From positions 346,001 through 410,000 of the forward strand of contig WPIO01000163.1 of the NCBI GenBank assembly GCA_009760855.2: DNA of 64,000 nt. Reading direction: 5' to 3'. Numbering within the stretch: the stretch's first letter is position 1; each line of letters starts with the position of its first letter. A model generated the notes under the pieces. It saw nothing but the letters and a program-made list of their open reading frames with translations, was not told where the DNA came from and made no database searches. Source of the DNA: Cristatella mucedo (lineage: Eukaryota; Bryozoa; Phylactolaemata; Cristatellidae). Positions 59,480 to 64,000 of the stretch are shown piece by piece. The position numbers and the translations under genes were made by a program.

Positions 59480-60565
59480 CCTTGACGTAGATGAATCAAT
59501 ACAGCTCGCGCAGCATCAGGAACATCCGTATGTGGGGAATCAATATTTTAAAATTCAATTAAATTAGAGCGTTTTAAAACTAAATTTCGTCCAAGGCTCT
59601 ACTTCACGAGACATGCTGCAAGGTGGCATGCTTACATGTTTGAAGGGAAGCCTTGAATTTTTATCAGGGATTCAGCCAGTGTCCAATAATCAAAGGAATA
59701 GGACAGCAAAGAGAAAGAAAAAACGATTATCTTCTCATTGTTATCTGTTATCACGTCAAATGGCTGAAATATTTGCACGGAAATATCTAAACAGGTGAAG
59801 AGAAATTGCGAGAGTTTGGCTCAACAAATGAGCGGTCAATTAATGAGCTAAAGTAAGAGACGCCCTTCAATGAGTCCAGATCGATAAGTTGATATTAATC
59901 GAAGTTGAAGGCTGAAGCCTGATATCGAAGAACGACACTTTTTGTGCACTTTTTTGATCGGAATTACAAGGCAGGAGAATCTAGGCAAAAATAAGAATAC
60001 TCACAAAATTCAAGTTCTATCAGGTTGTCGTCTCTTATAACTAACCAATGGCATTTATTATTTTGCTGTACATTGCAAACTGCTCACAAAGATATTTTAT
60101 TCGCTTCAAGGGCTACGAGCCTGTCTTGGCGTTATGATTATTTTAATTATCATCGTAGCATTTGCGATGCTCAGGTCAGAATGAACTAATCGTTACTAAA
60201 TATGAACAAATTAAATTTAATTAACACAGCGAAGCATCATCAAAACAAGAGTGGACGTATAACAGCTTCGAAAAATTGAGGTCACTTGTAATACTGAGTA
60301 GTACCGTGTTTCGCCAACTGGAGCATTCTCACATACGAGTCTGCTAATGCAAGCACACCCAGATTATAGCAGTTCAAGCGTAAGATTTTTCGTCCTTGGA
60401 TCATATCAAAATGTAATAGCAGGCTCCACAGCTGATAGCATTACCATATACAGTGTTCACTATACATTTAGAGTACTTCACAAATAATCCCTGCCCTCTG
60501 AAAATTTATTCTAAAAGGCGCTCTCGACACGATCCTGAACCATCTCTGCGATGCCTTGCCAGATC
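59480..60565. other. No gene or named repeat seen
   Basis: AT-rich sequence with short open frames only. Confidence 0.4.
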
Positions 60566-60569
60566 ACCT

Positions 60570-60975
60570 GCCACAATGAACGAAGCTGGACAGATGGACT
60601 TCGGTGAGAACAGCTCACTGCGCCCGGATCTCATATTCGACTATGGACAACCGCAATCATCATCGAAGTGGTGGTCCCGTTCGACAATGACGAGGATGTC
60701 TCGGCATAAGCCGCTGATCGAAAGATCACGAAGTGCGAAGGTATCTCGCGGGACTTCCGGTCCCAGGGCCAGGTGTCATCGTCTGTCCTACCATTTGTCG
60801 TAGGAGCACTCGGGTCTCGGTACCCGGGTAATGAGCGGCGCCTTGATACCTTCGGCATCAACACTGCGTACCGGAAGCTCTTCCCGAAACTATTTGTCAG
60901 CAATACGGTGTGGGGCAGCGCCAAGGTGTGAGCGAAGTTCTACGCGGAAGGAAGCAACAGTGCTATCGTTCAGCA
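60570..60975 (+). mobile_element. Fragment of a non-LTR element with a restriction-like endonuclease (R2-type C-terminus)
   Basis: RPDLIFDYG, then in a shifted frame IIIEVVVPFDNDEDV, LPFVVGALGSRYPGNERRLD and FGINTAYRKLFPKLFVSNTV. The PDL...(I/V)xVxVPFD arrangement is the PD-(D/E)XK endonuclease block typical of R2-like retrotransposons. Stops and a shift mark it as dead. Confidence 0.55.
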
Positions 60976-61097
60976 CGGTAATGCTCAGCTCGAGAGGGAG
61001 GACGGCGCACTGCCTTCGCTTGTTTAACATCGTTATTCTAGAATACAATATATTTTTCATCACCCAACCGACAATTCTTACTAATCCGCAATTCACA

Positions 61098-61135
61098 CCC
61101 CCACACTCACGCGCACACACACACCATACACACAT

Positions 61136-61201
<66 letters not shown>
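61098..61201 (+). repeat. (CA)n microsatellite
   Basis: ACACAC run followed by a short ATATAT run. Confidence 0.95.
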
Positions 61202-61208
<7 letters not shown>

Positions 61209-61589
61209 CATTTACTATTAACATGGAATCTCAACAATACATATGGCATAGGATTCGATTAGCATAATGGAATATACCGATTGTTTTAAGAATGCCATCC
61301 CAATTATAACGCAGTTTTTTCTTTGTCTACGGGCAAGCATTTAAGAGATAAAAAGGATCTATATTCCAAGCCTAAAACACAAAGTACTTCTACAAGATTA
61401 GTCTTGGAGATTTACTTAAATTCGCAGGACCAGGAAATGGACTGAGGTGACAGTGATGAAAAAGCAAAAGGAATTCGTAAAACATGCAAAGTCTTAACTG
61501 ATACTGAACTTGATCAAGGCTTTAGCGACTATTGGGCTTACGAATAACATGTACTTGATCTTTTTAAAGGAACCCAGTCGCAGAAAAGT

Positions 61590-61905
61590 GGATAGGCTAT
61601 TTGACATGAAATGCAGGCACTATACCGCTGGGCTAATACACGGGCCTCATCTTTTAGTTTGATAAGGGGTGGTTCAATACCCATGATCATGATTGGGTCC
61701 AGCAGTGTCCCAGTTGTCAGCGGCACGTCAAAGTAGACCGAATAGGCTTAAATTTCTCCAAAAGCTTCAAATAGCCCGAGCCAAGTGACCTCGTCAAGGA
61801 CAGTCTCGCCAACAATGTTTCTTAGAAAATCCCAGGTGATGGCGAGCCCAGCCCCTAAGCAAAGGGCTCCGTCCGTCTTCATTCCAGGATATTGGCGAGC
61901 GAATG
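61590..61905 (-). pseudogene. Unidentified coding-like stretch with an in-frame stop
   Basis: The minus frame reads YPGMKTDGALCLGAGLAITW, DFLRNIVGETVLDEVTWLGL and FEAFGEI, then TAA (61748-61750), and continues in the same frame as AYSVYFDVPLTTGTLLDPIM and IEPPLIKLKDEARVLAQR. One stop inside an otherwise continuous, well-mixed peptide suggests a pseudogene or an exon end. It lies in the large intron between the signal exon and the SUEL-like exon of gene C. Family not recognised. Confidence 0.3.
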
Positions 61906-62454
61906 TCGCTGCCTGTCGCTCAACTAAGTCCGATCCTTGCTGACAGCGGGGCAGGGGCGGGGCAGGGGCAGCCGTTGGTGGGGGAGAAGCTGTCGACTCA
62001 GCCGAGTTCTTCTCTGCTCCCGGATACGTTAACAGGAATATATCTATGGCGAGCGAAAAGCAACACTGGGAGCACTGGCTCCGCCCTCGATATGATTGGC
62101 TGACAGTGATTAATGCGAGTGCTGGACTCGACTCGATTCTGAGGCGACCGTTACATTTAGATCGGTCAGAGGTGCGACTAGAAACTGGCAAGTAGCGACG
62201 GTGGATTCTGGCGGACCACCTCAGGTGACTTCAACGAAGCAGTCCAACAATCATGCTCTCAACCAGGGATCGCCTGCCGGGGTATAGCGAAAAGAACTCT
62301 CCGAGTTGCTCAACCCATCGAATCGTGTTACTGAAAATGAGTATGCAATTTGATTGAAAACGATTTGTCTAGTCAATATATGTAGGAACGCCTGCTGCTT
62401 TCACACAAGCTTGGCATTACGGCCTTTACCCTATTAAGACGGTACGCTAAGCAG

Positions 62455-63215
62455 AGTTCACATCCAATCCCTATCCAAGATTAGAAGCTGTCTCCCACAG
62501 TGGCTTGTAAAAAAATTAACTAGCTCTTTAGTTCTGTCTCGACTTGATTATTGTAATTCCCTTTTGGCTGGGCTGCCAAAGAAAGCTATTATGCCACTAC
62601 AGCGGACTATGAATATGGCTGCTAGGCTAGTCTTCAAGTCCCAGCGGTTTGAGCACGTGTCTCCTTTGCTGAAAAAGCTAGGATAGTTGCCGTTTGAGCA
62701 AAGGATACAGAGCAAAGGATACAGAGCAAAGGATACAGAGCAAAGTTCTTACGCTGACCCACAAGGCCCGCCACGGCTTGGCTTCTTCGTACCTAGCTGA
62801 ACTGCTGCATCAGTTTCAGCCTGTTCGCACCCTCAGGTCCTGTGTGGACAATTAATTTGCTGTTCCATTTCTCCGCTTAAAGACAGTTGGCGACAGAAGC
62901 TTTAGCTCTGCAGGTCCTAGACTGTGAAACTCGCTTCCACAATTCTTAAGCAACGACAACTACTCTCCTACTGCCGACTATGGCACATCCTTTTCAGCGG
63001 TCCTGAGCTGCTACTTCCATGCTACTCACTACCTCAACTGCTCTCCCAACTTTGCTATGCTTCCCACTTTCTCTTTGTTGCGTGAGACGACGTCCGTTGG
63101 CTACTGAATGCGTACCGAAAGCCGCTTAGGCTGTGAGTGCGCTATACAAAACTCTCCTGCGTAACACCCACATGGTCTTCATGACTTTGTGGAGTTACAG
63201 ACGGAGATAAATTAC
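62455..63215 (+). mobile_element. LINE B, 5'-truncated copy
   Basis: Nearly the same sequence as 58737-59475, with several stops and a 15-base unit (AAAGGATACAGAGCA) present three times at about 62698-62743. Confidence 0.9.
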
Positions 63216-63347
63216 ATAGTTCTATAAGACGCTAAGCATAATTCGCTTTCGATTTTTACGTCTAATTAAGTAATCGCCACTGGATTCCACGGCTTCAGGA
63301 AGTTCGATGCATCTTTTGGGCGACCCCTGGCCACCAGGATCACTCAC

Positions 63348-63432
63348 CTTGAGCCGATCCGCCGTTCAGCCACAATAGCAGTAGAAGTGCGGCGGCTAGA
63401 ATAGCCAAAGGAGCTGCAACAATTCTTGCCAT
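63348..63432 (-). CDS. Signal-peptide (first coding) exon of gene C
   Basis: ATG at 63430-63432 opens a short basic start and a long hydrophobic core, MARIVAAPLAILAAALLLLL, then WLNGGSAQ, and a donor CAAG|GTGAGTG leaves in phase 1. This is a textbook secretory signal with a likely cleavage after Gly-Ser-Ala. The phase fits the phase-1 entry of the SUEL-like exon at 57892. At least 5 kb lie between them, so further extracellular exons may be missing from this model. Confidence 0.6.
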
Positions 63433-64000
63433 TCCACAAGTAAGTTAAATCGCTGTCCGCTGGTTCAACATCAGAAGCGACCTTGTGCGAATACCAACCG
63501 CGAGTCAACAGTCTTGACCGGTCGTTTGGTAGGCTCGGAGACTTTGCTCGCCGGACGAGTTTAGGTTACTCGACAAAACGGCCATCCATCGTGGAGTGAG
63601 GGAAAAGGCTTGGCGACCGCCACTGGCATGCCGACAGATTAATCTTTGATTAATGATCAAGGACCTGGCAAGCCCCCATCCCGAAGTGTATGTCATTTAC
63701 ATTTGCAATGCAGAAGCCTTATCACCGTGCCTAATGCGGTGGGAACGGCAAAAAAGAACCTGCTTCGGCTCTCAGAGCCTTAATTCTCCAGCCAGGAGAT
63801 GACCCCATGCCCTGCATAGGCTGACTCCTGGCGTCTGCAGCTCGGCCCATCATGGCCCGGCTGAGTTATTTCAGATCTAAGCAAAGCTTCCTACTACGAT
63901 TTACGCGTCTTAGGGAAGCACTAGGCTTACAGCTACTTTAAACGCTCAGTTTTCAGCTCACTCTGCCAACTGAAACTTCAAAAAAGGACAGCATTGAAAT

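Overview
The window looks like nuclear DNA of an invertebrate animal. It has short exons with GT/AG borders and phase-1 extracellular-domain exons, GC-rich Ala/Gly/Ser-rich coding blocks in AT-richer surroundings, long microsatellites, tRNA-derived SINEs and many 5'-truncated non-LTR retrotransposons. No prokaryotic operon, CRISPR array or rRNA gene is visible. The phylum cannot be fixed by eye.

The main host content is on the minus strand and looks like a cluster of related receptor-type genes. The best model (gene C) runs from a signal-peptide exon (63348-63432) through a divergent galactose-binding (SUEL)-like domain exon (57892-58278), a Thr/Pro/Ser stalk exon (57570-57701) and a transmembrane exon (55850-55934) to a cytoplasmic tail exon (50998-51445). 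All borders found are phase compatible (1/1, 1/1, 1/2, 2). Gene B has the same plan: SUEL-like exon 26303-26608, transmembrane exon 22345-22456, tail 21454-22261. Downstream of gene B lie two further phase-2 juxtamembrane exons (19077-19111 and 15414-15580) and two phase-1 tail exons (18399-18877 and 10276-10433), but no transmembrane exon of their own was found. They may be alternative intracellular tails or remains of further paralogues. Gene D (about 9.9 to 7.2 kb) has two SUEL-like exons, a CUB-like exon and acidic exons, with no transmembrane segment seen; it may be a secreted relative or a decaying copy.

Plus-strand coding evidence is thin: two or three small exons of an unrecognised gene at 433-1469. 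Isolated minus-strand exon candidates of unknown identity lie at 35172-35310 and 37716-37943.

The rest is mostly repeats. LINE family A (CR1/L2-like) has one near full-length broken copy at 39141-42420 and many truncated copies. LINE family B has a long broken copy at 45560-47360 and several 3' copies, two of them close relatives at 58565-59475 and 62455-63215. A third CR1-like fragment lies near 37.1-37.3 kb and a restriction-like-endonuclease type fragment near 60.6-61.0 kb. A common tRNA-derived SINE (seven copies) and a rarer SINE that shares the 3' tail of LINE A are also present. GC-rich blocks at 32-34.5 kb and 50.7-51.5 kb hold several long palindromes. All gene models were read by eye and need transcript or homology evidence.
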